Shown: positions 25,890 through 34,008, counted from the first letter of the stretch. The stretch: DNA of 64,000 nt from Microbacterium sulfonylureivorans (GCF_003999995.1 NZ_RJAD01000001.1:248001-312000), one strand, 5' to 3'. The notes: a model not told the origin generated them from the letters alone. A program made the numbers and translations.

Positions 25890-26977
25890 GCTGGCTCGAC
25901 GACCTCGACGACGACGACGAACCCGAGTTCGATGAGGCCGACATCCGTGTCCGGCCCAACCCGAAGGCGAACCGGCCCCGCACGAAGCGGCGGCCCGCGC
26001 ACTCCGACGCGCGGATCGCGCGTGTCCTGGGGGTCGACCGCGGCCGCTACACCGTCCTCGTCGACGAGGACGGTGCCGACGAGCACACGATCCTCGCCGT
26101 GCGCGCCCGCGAGCTGCGCAAGATGCCGATCGTCACGGGCGACCGCGCGCGCGTCGTCGGCGACACGTCGGGCGACGACGGCACGCTCTCGCGCATCATC
26201 GGGATCGAGGACCGCACGTCACTGCTCCGCCGCAGCGCCGACGACACCGACCAGGTGGAGCGGGTCATCGTGGCGAACGCCGATCAGATGCTCGTCGTGG
26301 TGGCTGCCGCCGACCCCGAGCCGCGCGCGCGGCTGGTCGACCGCTACCTCGTCGCGGCGCTGGATGCCGGCATCCGGCCCCTTCTCGTCGTGACCAAGAC
26401 CGACCTCGCCGACCCGACCGAGTTCCTCGCGCACTTCGAGGGCCTCGACCTGCAGGTGTTCACGGGTGGGCTCGGCTCGGCCGACGACCCCACGAGCGAT
26501 ATGCCGATCGACCGCATCGGCGAAGCGCTGGTCGGGCACTCCACCGTGTTCGTCGGCCACTCCGGCGTCGGCAAGTCCACCCTCGTGAACGCACTGGTGC
26601 CGGACGCCCGGCGGGCTACCGGCCACGTCAACGTCGTGACCGGGCGCGGGCGCCACACGTCGAGCTCGACGGTCTCGCTTCGCTACGTCGGGCCCGCGGG
26701 CAACGGGTGGGTCATCGACACCCCCGGTGTGCGGTCGTTCGGTCTCGGGCACGTCGACACCTCGAACATCCTGCGCGCGTTCACCGATCTGGCGGAGCTC
26801 GCCGAGGAGTGCCCGCGCGGCTGCACGCACCTGCCCGATGCCCCCGACTGCGCGATCGTCGAGGCCGTCGAGGAGGGCAGGCTCGGACCGGGCGGTGCGG
26901 CGCGGCTCGACTCGCTCCAGCGCCTGCTCGAGACGTTCGCCAAACGCGACGCCGGTCCGCAGCGCGACGGCGCCTAG
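25886..26977 (+). CDS. rsgA: Ribosome small-subunit maturation GTPase RsgA
   Basis: A 363-aa circularly permuted GTPase that acts late in 30S assembly. An acidic N-terminus (WLDDLDDDDEPEFDEADI) leads into an OB domain. In the G domain the order is permuted: G4 TKTDL comes before G1 GHSGVGKST (224-232) and G3 DTPGVRSFGL. The C-terminal zinc site is C309, C313, H315 and C321 (ECPRGCTHLPDAPDC). GTG 25886 overlaps the aroA stop, so translation is coupled. Confidence 0.95.
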   Translation: MSWLDDLDDDDEPEFDEADIRVRPNPKANRPRTKRRPAHSDARIARVLGVDRGRYTVLVDEDGADEHTILAVRARELRKMPIVTGDRARVVGDTSGDDGTLSRIIGIEDRTSLLRRSADDTDQVERVIVANADQMLVVVAAADPEPRARLVDRYLVAALDAGIRPLLVVTKTDLADPTEFLAHFEGLDLQVFTGGLGSADDPTSDMPIDRIGEALVGHSTVFVGHSGVGKSTLVNALVPDARRATGHVNVVTGRGRHTSSSTVSLRYVGPAGNGWVIDTPGVRSFGLGHVDTSNILRAFTDLAELAEECPRGCTHLPDAPDCAIVEAVEEGRLGPGGAARLDSLQRLLETFAKRDAGPQRDGA

Positions 26978-26986
26978 GCTGGAGGC

Positions 26987-27463
26987 GTGACCACGCGCCT
27001 CGAACCCGGCTCCCCCGCTCCCGACTTCACGCTCGTCGATCAGGACGACCGCCCGGTGTCGCTCTCGACCCTGCGCGGCGGCAGCGTCATCCTGTTCTTC
27101 TACCCGGAGGCGATGACGCCCGGATGCACCACCGAGGCGTGCGACTTCCGCGACAGCCTCGCCCCGCTGCAGGCCGCCGGCTACACCGTGCTCGGCATCT
27201 CGCGCGACGAGCCCGAGAAGCTGCGGCGGTTCCGCGAGCGCGACGGTCTGACCTACGACCTGCTGAGCGACCCCGACCACGCGGTGCACGACGCGTACGG
27301 CGCATGGGGCGAGAAGCTCAACTACGGCAAGACGGTGGTGGGAGTGCTCCGCTCCACGTTCGTCATCGACCCCGACGGACGCGTCGCGCACGCGCTGTAC
27401 AACGTCAAGGCCACCGGGCACGTCGCGCGGATCCGCAAGCTCGTCGGGCTCGACGCCTCGTAG
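26987..27463 (+). CDS. bcp: Thiol peroxidase of the BCP/PrxQ family
   Basis: A 158-aa thioredoxin-dependent peroxiredoxin that reduces H2O2 and organic hydroperoxides in the cytoplasm. Peroxidatic Cys47 and resolving Cys52 lie in TPGCTTEACDFRD, the CX4C pattern of atypical 2-Cys PrxQ. The conserved FYPEAMTPG and the C-terminal Arg-containing GVLRSTFVIDPDG are present. GTG 26987 follows GGAGG by 2 nt (GGAGGCGTG), which is close. It is 9 nt downstream of rsgA and probably part of that operon. Confidence 0.93.
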   Translation: MTTRLEPGSPAPDFTLVDQDDRPVSLSTLRGGSVILFFYPEAMTPGCTTEACDFRDSLAPLQAAGYTVLGISRDEPEKLRRFRERDGLTYDLLSDPDHAVHDAYGAWGEKLNYGKTVVGVLRSTFVIDPDGRVAHALYNVKATGHVARIRKLVGLDAS

Positions 27464-27493
27464 ACCCGTCGCCCTCTCTCCTGCGCGGTCTGG

Positions 27494-27889
27494 TCAGGCG
27501 GATGCCTCGTCCCGCGCGTGGCGACCCGCCTCGCGCACGGCGAGCACGAGAAGCACCAGCACGACGACGGCGGGCACAGCGAGCACGAGCGCGCTGAGCG
27601 GCTCGGCGTAGGCGCCCGTCGCCGCCCCGAGCGCCACGGCGAGGATCAGCAGCTGCGCGACGATCCCGCCGGAGCGACCCCACGAGCGTCCGTGCCAGAT
27701 CGCCACCGCGAAGGCGAGCACCGCCGCAGCGCCGACGACCGTGAGGACGACGAGCGCGAGCGCGCTCTCGATCGACGCCGTGTCGCCGGAGGCCAGCGCC
27801 ACGACCTGCCAGATCGCGAGCGCGACGAGTCCGAGGCCCTCGAGGCCGACCAGGACGGCCGCGACGCGACCGAACGTGTTTGTTCGCAT
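27494..27889 (-). CDS. Small four-helix membrane protein, unknown function
   Basis: A 131-aa integral membrane protein with four hydrophobic segments at about 8-32, 42-64, 75-93 and 98-118, a short HGRSWGRSGG loop, and a charged tail (VREAGRHARDEASA). The pattern is common in actinobacterial genomes downstream of housekeeping genes, but I do not recognise a named family. It converges on bcp. Its start lies at the edge of the whiB1 upstream region. Confidence 0.65.
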   Translation of the reverse strand: MRTNTFGRVAAVLVGLEGLGLVALAIWQVVALASGDTASIESALALVVLTVVGAAAVLAFAVAIWHGRSWGRSGGIVAQLLILAVALGAATGAYAEPLSALVLAVPAVVVLVLLVLAVREAGRHARDEASA

Positions 27890-28137
27890 TCCTAACGATC
27901 CTTCAGTGAATGGCCTGTCGATTGTGCGAACCCTCTATGTCGCAAAGGGAATACTCAGCAACCTGCACAGAAACGTGCCGTTCATCCCTTGATCTAGGTA
28001 AACCGCTATGGGACGATTGGTGAAGCCGTGTGCTCCCACAGCGACGTGGGGCGAGCAACGCTCGCACATCCCCACAGGGTACCGGACCCGAATTCGGTGT
28101 CCTCGTCACCCAACCCCCGTCATCAAGGAGCACCACC

Positions 28138-28386
28138 ATGGACTGGCGCGATAAGTCCGCCTGCCTGACCGTCGACCCCGAGCTGTTCTTCCCCGTGGGG
28201 AACACCGGACCAGCCGTCGACCAGATCGAGAAGGCGAAGTCGGTCTGTGCACGGTGCACCGTGACCGAGGTCTGCCTCCAGTACGCCCTCGAGACCGGTC
28301 AGGACTCGGGCGTGTGGGGCGGCCTCTCCGAGGACGAGCGGCGCGCCCTGAAGCGCCGCGCCGCCCGCGCCCGCCGCGCCTCCTGA
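28138..28386 (+). CDS. whiB1: WhiB1 iron-sulfur transcription factor
   Basis: An 82-aa protein nearly identical in pattern to mycobacterial WhiB1. Cys9, Cys37, Cys40 and Cys46 hold a [4Fe-4S] cluster. The GVWGG turn (SGVWGGLSEDERRALKRRAARARR) and the basic tail bind DNA. WhiB1 forms a complex with the primary sigma factor region 4 and responds to nitric oxide. It is essential in mycobacteria. An AAGGAG lies 8 nt before the ATG. The 248-nt upstream gap and its own regulation fit a tightly controlled gene; no clear promoter pair can be fixed there. Confidence 0.95.
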   Translation: MDWRDKSACLTVDPELFFPVGNTGPAVDQIEKAKSVCARCTVTEVCLQYALETGQDSGVWGGLSEDERRALKRRAARARRAS

Positions 28387-28419
28387 CACAGCCGCACGCC
28401 GGCTCCCGCCGACGCACAT

Positions 28420-28466
28420 CATTCCGGTCGACACCCGGCGCATCGAGCCTCGTATCGACCGGAATG
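28420..28466. repeat. 12-bp inverted repeat with 23-nt loop downstream of whiB1
   Basis: CATTCCGGTCGA (28420-28431) pairs perfectly with TCGACCGGAATG (28455-28466). It lies between convergent whiB1 and pdtaS, followed by the smaller GGATGCC hairpin. It could be the whiB1 terminator or a processed 3' element. Confidence 0.65.
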
Positions 28467-28505
28467 TCGCGTCGCGCGCACGGCCCGGCATCACACCCCA
28501 GCGGG

Positions 28506-28528
28506 GGATGCCGCGGGTCGCGGCATCC
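28506..28528. terminator. GGATGCC hairpin, pdtaS/whiB1 terminator
   Basis: GGATGCCGCG and CGCGGCATCC form a 10-bp perfect stem with a GGT loop, ending 2 nt from the pdtaS stop. It can act in both directions. Confidence 0.65.
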
Positions 28529-28530
28529 GA

Positions 28531-30018
28531 TCAGCCCCTGGCGCGCTCGATGTAGCGCAACGGGATCTCGATCGTGACCTCGGTTCCGCTGCCCATGATG
28601 GTGTGCCAGTCGATGGTGCCGCCGAGCTCGCCCTGGATCAGGGTGCGGACGATCTGCGTCCCGAGACCGCGCCCGACCTGACCTTCGGGCAGGCCGGAGC
28701 CGGTGTCGCGCACGCGCACCTCGAGGTTCTCCTCGTTGCGCTCGGCGAGGATCTCGACGTCGCCCTCCTGTCCGGCGAGCCCGTGTTCGACGGCGTTGGT
28801 CACCAGTTCGGTGAGCGCGAGCGCCAGAGGGGTCGCGTACTCGCTCGGCAGCGTGCCGAAGCGTCCGGTGGAGTGGGTGCGCGCCCGCGTGTTCGGGGCG
28901 GCGGCGACCTCCGCGACGAGCTTGAGCACCCTGTCGAAGACCTCGTCGAAGTCCACGTTCTGCGCGAGGCCCTCCGAGAGGGTGTCGTGCACCACCGCGA
29001 TGGCCGACACACGGCGCATGGCCTGCGTCAGGGCCTCGCGCGCCTCCTCGCTGTGCGACCGGCGGGCCTGGATGCGAAGCAGCGACGCAACGGTCTGAAG
29101 GTTGTTCTTGACGCGGTGATGGATCTCGCGGATCGTCGCGTCCTTGGTGATGAGCTCCTGCTCCTGGTGGCGGATCTCGGTCACGTCGCGGCAGAGCACG
29201 ATCGCCCCGATGCGCCTGCCGTGATCGCGCAGCGGGATCGTCCGCAGTGACACGGTCACTCCGCGCGCCTCGACGTCGGTGCGCCACGGCGCACGACCTG
29301 TCACGACGACCGGGAGCGACTCGTCGAACTGGCGATTGGACGGAAGGATGCGCGTGACGACCTCGACCAGCGACTCGCCCTCGAGCTCGTCGTCGAACCC
29401 GAGTCGGTTGAAGGCCGAGAGCGCGTTGGGGCTCGCGAAGGTGGTGATGCCGTCCACATCGAGTCGCACGAGCCCATCCGACGCTCGGGGCGCACCTCGA
29501 CGCGGGCTGGTGGGCGCCGACATATCGGGGAAGTGCCCGGTCGCGATCATGCCGAAGAGCTCGTCGGCGCAGTCGTTGAAGGTGATCTGCTGCCGTGACG
29601 GCGTACGGGCCTCGCCGAGGTTGGTGTGGCGGGTCAGCACGCCGATCGTGAGGGCCGCCTCGCTCCCGCGCGAGCGCACGACAGGCACGGCCCGCACGCG
29701 GGTCGGGGTCTCCTCGAACCAGTCCGGCGACGCGGAGTCGACGATGCGGCTGGTCTGGAAGGCGTCCCGCACCTGCGTGCGCCACTGCGGGCGGACGCGG
29801 TCCCCCACGATGTCGCGGTAGAAGAGGGTGGCGGCGCCGCTCGGGCGCGTGTGCGCCACGGCGACGAACGAGTCATCGGATGTCGGAACCCACAGCACGA
29901 TGTCGGCGAACGCCAGATCGGCGAGGAGCTGACCGTCGCCCGCGAGACGGTGGAGCCACTCCACATCCTCCGCGCTGGAACGGCCCTGGGCGTAGACGAG
30001 GTCGCTGAGGGTGGACAC
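28531..30018 (-). CDS. pdtaS: Sensor histidine kinase PdtaS (HisKA_2 type)
   Basis: A 495-aa cytosolic kinase. Residues 1-160 form a GAF-like domain (TLSDLVYAQGRSSAEDVEWL). A PAS-type domain follows at about 180-280. The HisKA_2 box EIHHRVKNNLQTVASLLRIQ carries the phosphoacceptor His at 300-301. The HATPase has NAVEHG and DTGSGLPEG. PdtaS phosphorylates PdtaR, an ANTAR-type antiterminator, and in mycobacteria controls amino acid, copper and NO responses. PdtaR is not in the window. The start is GTG 30018, set by TAAGCT 7 nt upstream; the frame stays open to 30456 in antisense sequence. Confidence 0.93.
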   Translation of the reverse strand: MSTLSDLVYAQGRSSAEDVEWLHRLAGDGQLLADLAFADIVLWVPTSDDSFVAVAHTRPSGAATLFYRDIVGDRVRPQWRTQVRDAFQTSRIVDSASPDWFEETPTRVRAVPVVRSRGSEAALTIGVLTRHTNLGEARTPSRQQITFNDCADELFGMIATGHFPDMSAPTSPRRGAPRASDGLVRLDVDGITTFASPNALSAFNRLGFDDELEGESLVEVVTRILPSNRQFDESLPVVVTGRAPWRTDVEARGVTVSLRTIPLRDHGRRIGAIVLCRDVTEIRHQEQELITKDATIREIHHRVKNNLQTVASLLRIQARRSHSEEAREALTQAMRRVSAIAVVHDTLSEGLAQNVDFDEVFDRVLKLVAEVAAAPNTRARTHSTGRFGTLPSEYATPLALALTELVTNAVEHGLAGQEGDVEILAERNEENLEVRVRDTGSGLPEGQVGRGLGTQIVRTLIQGELGGTIDWHTIMGSGTEVTIEIPLRYIERARG

Positions 30019-30025
30019 GATTCTC

Positions 30026-30031
30026 AGCTTA
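30026..30031 (-). promoter_or_regulatory. -10 hexamer of leaderless pdtaS promoter
   Basis: TAAGCT, 7 nt (GAGAATC), then the GTG at 30018. Confidence 0.5.
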
Positions 30032-30088
30032 GGGCGCGTCGGCGAACCGGGCGTTCGGTGCGGAGCGCCATGGGGTGCGGTCCTGGTG

Positions 30089-31348
30089 TCAGCCGACCGG
30101 CTGTGCGACGAGGCGCGCGCGGCGCCGGCCTCGCCCGGCGGGGGCGGGTGCCGCAGCGATGGCATCGCCGACGAACCGGCGCAGGGCGAGGGTGATCGGC
30201 GACCTCGGCGCCACTTCGGCGATCGGCCGCGCCGCGAGAAGGGCCGCGTCGGCCGAGCGGGGGTCCTGCGGGAGGAACCAGACGTCGTCGATGCCTCCGA
30301 AGCGATCGAGCGTGCGCCGCACCTGCCCTCGTGCGTCGATGCCGAGCGTGCCGGGTCGGAGCCGGTTCGCGAGCACCGCGACGCGCGTGGCGCCGATCGT
30401 GGCTCGCAGCTCGGAGTGCGCGCGGAGGAACCGCGAGACGCCGACCGGGTCGGCACCGGCGACGGCGACCACGAGGTCGGCGGCGCGCAGCGCGGCGAGC
30501 GTCGCGGCGTTGCGTCGCGGGCCGTCGAGGTCGCTCATGATCTCCTCGTCGCGCTCGAGGGACGCGGCCACGTCGACGACGGTGTAATCGGCCCACTCGC
30601 GGCACGTCGCGAGTGCGCCGGCGACGCGGGACTCGCTGAGCTCGGGCCAGCGCGATGGCCGGTTGAGTCCCGTCAGCACGTCGACCCCCGAGCGGCCCAG
30701 CGGAGCGCTCACCCGTGACAGCTCGCGGGCATCCAGCCCGCCGAGGCCGGCCTGCCGACATGCGGCGGCGAAGCCCGGCCCCTCGTCGGCGAGGCCCAGT
30801 GCGAGGGCGATCGACGGGGCGTGCGTGTCTGCGTCGACGAGCCCGACATGGCGTCCGCCGCGGGCAAGCTCGACCGCGAGCTCGATGGAGACCGTCGAGC
30901 GGCCGGGCGACCCGCCGGGGCCCCAGACCACGATCACCCGCGGCTCCTGACGCGAGGCGGGCTGTGCGCCCGCTGCCGGCTCCGGAGCGGCGGCGAGCAC
31001 GTCTGCGAGGCGCCAGGTCTCGATGTCGAGCGGCACGGAGCGCTCGAGCCCGAACGCGCCCGCGAGCCGCTCGGCCGCGATGTCGGCGCAGCGCGGGACG
31101 ATGCGCGTGCCGGCGCGGTCGCACAGCGCCACGACCGCCGTCGTCACCGTCTCGCGCGAGACGTCGAGCACCACCGCGTCCGCATCCGCGACCGCGCGCA
31201 GCACGGCTTGCGCGTCTGCGTCGGGCATCATCTCGTGCGCGGCGTACGCAAGGGCGGAGGCCTCCACGACGGCGACGATCTCTTGCCCCTCGCGATGCAG
31301 GCCATCGGCCAGTGCGGCACCGTCGGCGACGGCGAGGAGAAGCTTCAC
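30089..31348 (-). CDS. CpaE/TadZ-like P-loop protein with degenerate Walker A
   Basis: A 419-aa two-domain protein. The N-terminal half (1-130, LAVADGAALADGLHREGQEIV) resembles an atypical receiver. The C-terminal half is a MinD/ParA fold with the P-loop GPGGSPGRST, where the usual lysine is arginine and the deviant first lysine is absent. VGLVDADTHAPSIALALGL follows as Walker A', and the VVDVAASLERDEEI segment as Walker B. CpaE/TadZ proteins position type IVc pilus machines and often lack the catalytic lysine. No TadA, TadB or pilin lies nearby, so the real partner is unknown. GTG 31348 overlaps the SAF gene stop (GTGA). Confidence 0.75.
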   Translation of the reverse strand: MKLLLAVADGAALADGLHREGQEIVAVVEASALAYAAHEMMPDADAQAVLRAVADADAVVLDVSRETVTTAVVALCDRAGTRIVPRCADIAAERLAGAFGLERSVPLDIETWRLADVLAAAPEPAAGAQPASRQEPRVIVVWGPGGSPGRSTVSIELAVELARGGRHVGLVDADTHAPSIALALGLADEGPGFAAACRQAGLGGLDARELSRVSAPLGRSGVDVLTGLNRPSRWPELSESRVAGALATCREWADYTVVDVAASLERDEEIMSDLDGPRRNAATLAALRAADLVVAVAGADPVGVSRFLRAHSELRATIGATRVAVLANRLRPGTLGIDARGQVRRTLDRFGGIDDVWFLPQDPRSADAALLAARPIAEVAPRSPITLALRRFVGDAIAAAPAPAGRGRRRARLVAQPVG

Positions 31349-31974
31349 GAGCCCACGCCCGCGGTCGGCACCACCGACAGCGCGGATTCGTCCGCCATCG
31401 CGGCCAGCGTGGCGGCCACGTCCGCCCGGGGGATGACGAGCTCGAGCGCCGCGCTTCCCCCGCCCATCATCGAGTCGTCGCGGGTGACCGAGACGACGGT
31501 CGCGTCGGCGACGAGGATGCGCGGCTTGTCGTACTCGCCGGACTTGCCCAGGGGTGCCGCCCACACCTCGACGACGGTGCCCGCGTCGACCGACGCCGGC
31601 ACGTCGACCGCGCTGTGCACCACCACGTTGGTCGTCCGCGCGCCCGCGGCGTCGCCGAGCGCGGCGGAGGGGACGAGCTCGCCCTCGGCGATGGTGCGCG
31701 TGGCGACGAGGCCGTCGGCGAGCTGCTCGGGGGCCAGGTACGCGTCGCCGAGTGCACCGAGGGCGACTTCGACCGCGCGGACGTCGTCAGAGGTCACCGT
31801 CTCGCCCGGCACGATCGTGCGCGCTGCGGCGTAGGCGGGGACGGTCTGCCGCGACGCCGTCACGACGAACCACACGCCCGCCACGGAGGCGACGATGAGC
31901 AGGATGCCGAGCAGGAATCGGGCGTCGCCCCAGAAGGCTCGGCGAGGGGTGCGAACGGACTCGACGGCGGTCAT
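31345..31974 (-). CDS. SAF-domain protein, CpaB/RcpC-like
   Basis: A 209-aa membrane-anchored protein. One helix at about 20-40 (FLLGILLIVASVAGVWFVVTA) is followed by an extracytoplasmic SAF domain (VPAYAAARTIVPGETVTSDDVR, then ATRTIAEGELVPSAALG), as in FlgA and Flp-pilus CpaB/RcpC. It lacks the long beta-rich tail of true CpaB. It is translationally coupled to the CpaE-like gene, which suggests a two-protein remnant or variant of a Tad assembly module. No leaderless -10 is obvious. Confidence 0.75.
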   Translation of the reverse strand: MTAVESVRTPRRAFWGDARFLLGILLIVASVAGVWFVVTASRQTVPAYAAARTIVPGETVTSDDVRAVEVALGALGDAYLAPEQLADGLVATRTIAEGELVPSAALGDAAGARTTNVVVHSAVDVPASVDAGTVVEVWAAPLGKSGEYDKPRILVADATVVSVTRDDSMMGGGSAALELVIPRADVAATLAAMADESALSVVPTAGVGS

Positions 31975-32013
31975 TCCCCCATCGTCGCCCAGGGCGCGGA
32001 TCGGCCGGATTCT

Positions 32014-32022
32014 TTATCCACA
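32014..32022 (+). promoter_or_regulatory. Perfect DnaA box
   Basis: TTATCCACA in the 98-nt gap between the divergent SAF and HTH genes. A second exact copy lies 997 bp to the right, in the same orientation. Confidence 0.6.
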
Positions 32023-32060
32023 GCCCCTTCCGGGCCAGGCCCTCTCCTTCGGGGCGAGGC

Positions 32061-32066
32061 CATAAT
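32061..32066 (+). promoter_or_regulatory. -10 hexamer of a leaderless promoter
   Basis: CATAAT, 6 nt (GGGGGC), then the ATG at 32073. Confidence 0.5.
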
Positions 32067-32072
32067 GGGGGC

Positions 32073-32354
32073 ATGCCCGAGATCCCGACTTCGGACGTGC
32101 GCCTGCTCGCCCCCGCCCAGGTGGGCGAGGTGCTCGGCGTGTCCGTCGACGAGGTGATGGCGCTCGTTCTCGAGGGGCGGCTCCGTGGCCTCCGAGTCGG
32201 CTCTCCCGCGCGGTGGCGCGTCGACGAGGCGAGCGTCGCGGCGTATCTCGACGACCAGTCCGAAGAGGCTCGCCGCACGGCTCTCTGGCGTCAGGCGCAG
32301 AACGCGAGCTTCCCCGAGCTGTGGGGAACAGGCTCGGTTCGCCACCCCGACTGA
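32073..32354 (+). CDS. Small HTH_17/excisionase-type DNA-binding protein
   Basis: A 93-aa protein with a MerR-like winged helix (APAQVGEVLGVSVDEVMALVLEGRLRGLRVGSPARWRVDEASVAAYL), the domain of BldC, AlpA and excisionases. The tail (EARRTALWRQAQNASFPELWGTG) is specific to this type of stand-alone protein. It probably regulates transcription or chromosome-related processes. No phage gene is nearby, so a true excisionase role is unlikely. It starts leaderless and converges on the next gene with a 10-nt gap. Confidence 0.8.
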   Translation: MPEIPTSDVRLLAPAQVGEVLGVSVDEVMALVLEGRLRGLRVGSPARWRVDEASVAAYLDDQSEEARRTALWRQAQNASFPELWGTGSVRHPD

Positions 32355-32364
32355 CGACGGCGCG

Positions 32365-32970
32365 TCAGAGCACCGACGAGGTTCCCTCGACCAGGATCCA
32401 CGCGACGGCGGAGAACGGCACGATCCGGTGCCCGGCGACGCTCTCCGCGCGTCGCGGCGCACCTGGCTCGTGCAGGGCGAGGTCGAGGTGATCGGCGCCG
32501 GCGCGATCGATCGTCCCGGTGAGCGCCCTCCCCGATCCGAGGTGGATCGAGACGCCGACGCGGCGGCGGACGAGGTCGCGCAGCGCGAACCCGAACGTCA
32601 ATCGGTCGGCCAGCGCCGACCGGGCGGGAGCGGGCCGCGCGCTGCGGAGGATCTCGTGGTGGGGCATCCCGATGGCGGCGATCGCCGAGAACGGCGCGAT
32701 GACCGCCCCTGCCCGGCCCTCCGCGGGGAGGAGCGCCACCCAGTCCGCACCGACGCCGGTCACGGCGGCCCGCAGCGTCGTGCCGTCGGCGAACTCGAAC
32801 GACAGGGCGGGCGACGTGGCATCCGCGGCGGCGAGCATCGCGAGGCGCTCGTGCAGCGCCACGCGCGAGAGGCGGAGTCGCTCCGCCTCGGTGTCGAGCG
32901 CGGCACGCTCTGCCTCCCACTCGGAGGCGAGCTGATCCTCGAGGTCGTCGAAGAACCGGTCCCAGCGCAC
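32365..32970 (-). CDS. Conserved actinobacterial protein, unknown function
   Basis: A 201-aa cytoplasmic protein. The N-terminus is a charged helix (RWDRFFDDLEDQLASEWEAERAALDTEAERLRLSR), followed by two beta-rich Sm/PRC-like halves (FADGTTLRAAVTGVGADWVAL and LGSGRALTGTIDRAGADHLDLAL) joined by a helical piece. Such proteins occur next to Rv3235-type genes in many Actinobacteria. I cannot name a function. GTG 32970 is preferred over an upstream TTG because TACTCT lies 6 nt before it and the family usually begins with RWDR. Confidence 0.65.
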   Translation of the reverse strand: MRWDRFFDDLEDQLASEWEAERAALDTEAERLRLSRVALHERLAMLAAADATSPALSFEFADGTTLRAAVTGVGADWVALLPAEGRAGAVIAPFSAIAAIGMPHHEILRSARPAPARSALADRLTFGFALRDLVRRRVGVSIHLGSGRALTGTIDRAGADHLDLALHEPGAPRRAESVAGHRIVPFSAVAWILVEGTSSVL

Positions 32971-32976
32971 CCAGCG

Positions 32977-32982
32977 AGAGTA
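32977..32982 (-). promoter_or_regulatory. -10 hexamer of a leaderless promoter
   Basis: TACTCT, 6 nt (CGCTGG), then the GTG at 32970. Confidence 0.5.
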
Positions 32983-33010
32983 GGGCAAATCATCACGACT
33001 CGATCACAAG

Positions 33011-33019
33011 TTATCCACA
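33011..33019 (+). promoter_or_regulatory. Perfect DnaA box
   Basis: TTATCCACA in the 130-nt gap between the divergent genes at 32970 and 33101, upstream of both. Confidence 0.6.
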
Positions 33020-33100
33020 AGAGCCCTTCCGGATTCTTTCTGTGAGTTCGCCGTGTGTTCTACTGTCCGCAAGACATCCCCCCTGTCGAGATAGGCACCA

Positions 33101-33541
33101 ATGGCAATGACGCCCGCGGGCTCTGCCCGCGCATATCGCGCGCCCGGCGGCAGCGTCGAACTCTCGGAGTTCTTCGCACCGCAGCGGACGCCCTCCACCG
33201 CGCTCCCCGAGCCCGAGCCGTTCCTGCGCAACATCACGCGCGGCGTGCTCGAAGTGCTCGCCGGAGTGCGCGAAGTCGACCAGCTCGCACGCTGGCTCAC
33301 CGAAGAGCCGTACCGCAAGCTCGTCACGAGATCCAACCTCGCGGCACGTGCGCGCAGCGCCCGCGGCATGCCGGCGAAGCGTCCCGTGCACACGATCCTC
33401 TCGGTGCACCACTCCTCGCCCGTCGACGGGGTCGTCGAGTCCGTCGTCATCGTCCAGGGCCCCGCCCGCACGCGCGCTGTCGCCCTTCGGCTCGAGGGCA
33501 TGGACGGGCGCTGGCGCGCGACATCCCTCGCCCTGCTCTGA
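33101..33541 (+). CDS. Rv3235-family protein
   Basis: A 146-aa protein of the Rv3235 (DUF6459) family. A variable Pro-rich N-terminus is followed by FLRNITRGVLEVLAGVREVDQLARWLTEEPYRKL and a beta-rich C-terminus with VHTILSVHHSSPVDGVVESVVIVQGPARTRAVALRLE and the terminal WRATSLALL, all family hallmarks. The fold is NTF2-like in appearance and the function is unknown. It belongs to the conserved SecA-HPF neighbourhood of Actinobacteria. A TACTGT -10 candidate lies at 33061-33066. Confidence 0.85.
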   Translation: MAMTPAGSARAYRAPGGSVELSEFFAPQRTPSTALPEPEPFLRNITRGVLEVLAGVREVDQLARWLTEEPYRKLVTRSNLAARARSARGMPAKRPVHTILSVHHSSPVDGVVESVVIVQGPARTRAVALRLEGMDGRWRATSLALL

Positions 33542-33604
33542 CGCCGAGGAGGCGATCTCAGACCGACGCCAGGGTCGACCACAACGACGTGGGCGGCCCT
33601 GTCG

Positions 33605-33964
33605 TCAACTCTTCCCGTCGTCCTCGTCGATGAGGTCGAGGAGCGACTTCATCGCGTCACGGATCTCGGTGTGGTCGTGCTGCCCCGCACGACTCTCCCC
33701 CGCGATCACCCCTGATCGGTGCACCCTGCGGAAGTCGCCGAACGGGAACGAGTAGGCCCCCTTGGTCTCGGCATCCTCGCGCCTGTCGACGCCGATGTGC
33801 CAGTGCGAGTACTGGGTCCAGCCCTCCCGCTCGATGAAGCCGTTCTCCTCATCGGGGGTCGGCGCCGCCTCCGACCACTCGTCCCGCTCGTCGCGGACGA
33901 CTTTCCCCTCGCGGATGAGCGCGCGCGCATGGCGCAGCGCCGCCTGATTCAACTGGATGGCCAT
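33605..33964 (-). CDS. Conserved hypothetical protein
   Basis: A 119-aa soluble protein found widely in bacteria. The conserved order is AALRHARALIREGKVVRDERDEWSE, GFIEREGWTQYSHWHIGVD, TKGAYSFPFGDFRRVHRSGVIAGESRAGQ and a C-terminal helix. The Trp/His/Arg-rich middle suggests a nucleic-acid or small-ligand site, but no characterised homologue is known to me. It stands alone and has no strong RBS. Confidence 0.7.
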   Translation of the reverse strand: MAIQLNQAALRHARALIREGKVVRDERDEWSEAAPTPDEENGFIEREGWTQYSHWHIGVDRREDAETKGAYSFPFGDFRRVHRSGVIAGESRAGQHDHTEIRDAMKSLLDLIDEDDGKS

Positions 33965-34008
33965 GCCGAGACGCTACGACGCCTTCCCGGGTGGCGGAAG
34001 GGGTTGAC

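Noticed and set aside
27903..28259. Minus-strand frame across the whiB1 upstream gap
   Set aside because: It runs antisense through the start of whiB1 and has no family features or RBS.
32073..32354. Excisionase gene of an integrated element
   Set aside because: No integrase, att repeats or phage genes lie nearby; the HTH_17 fold is also used by stand-alone regulators.
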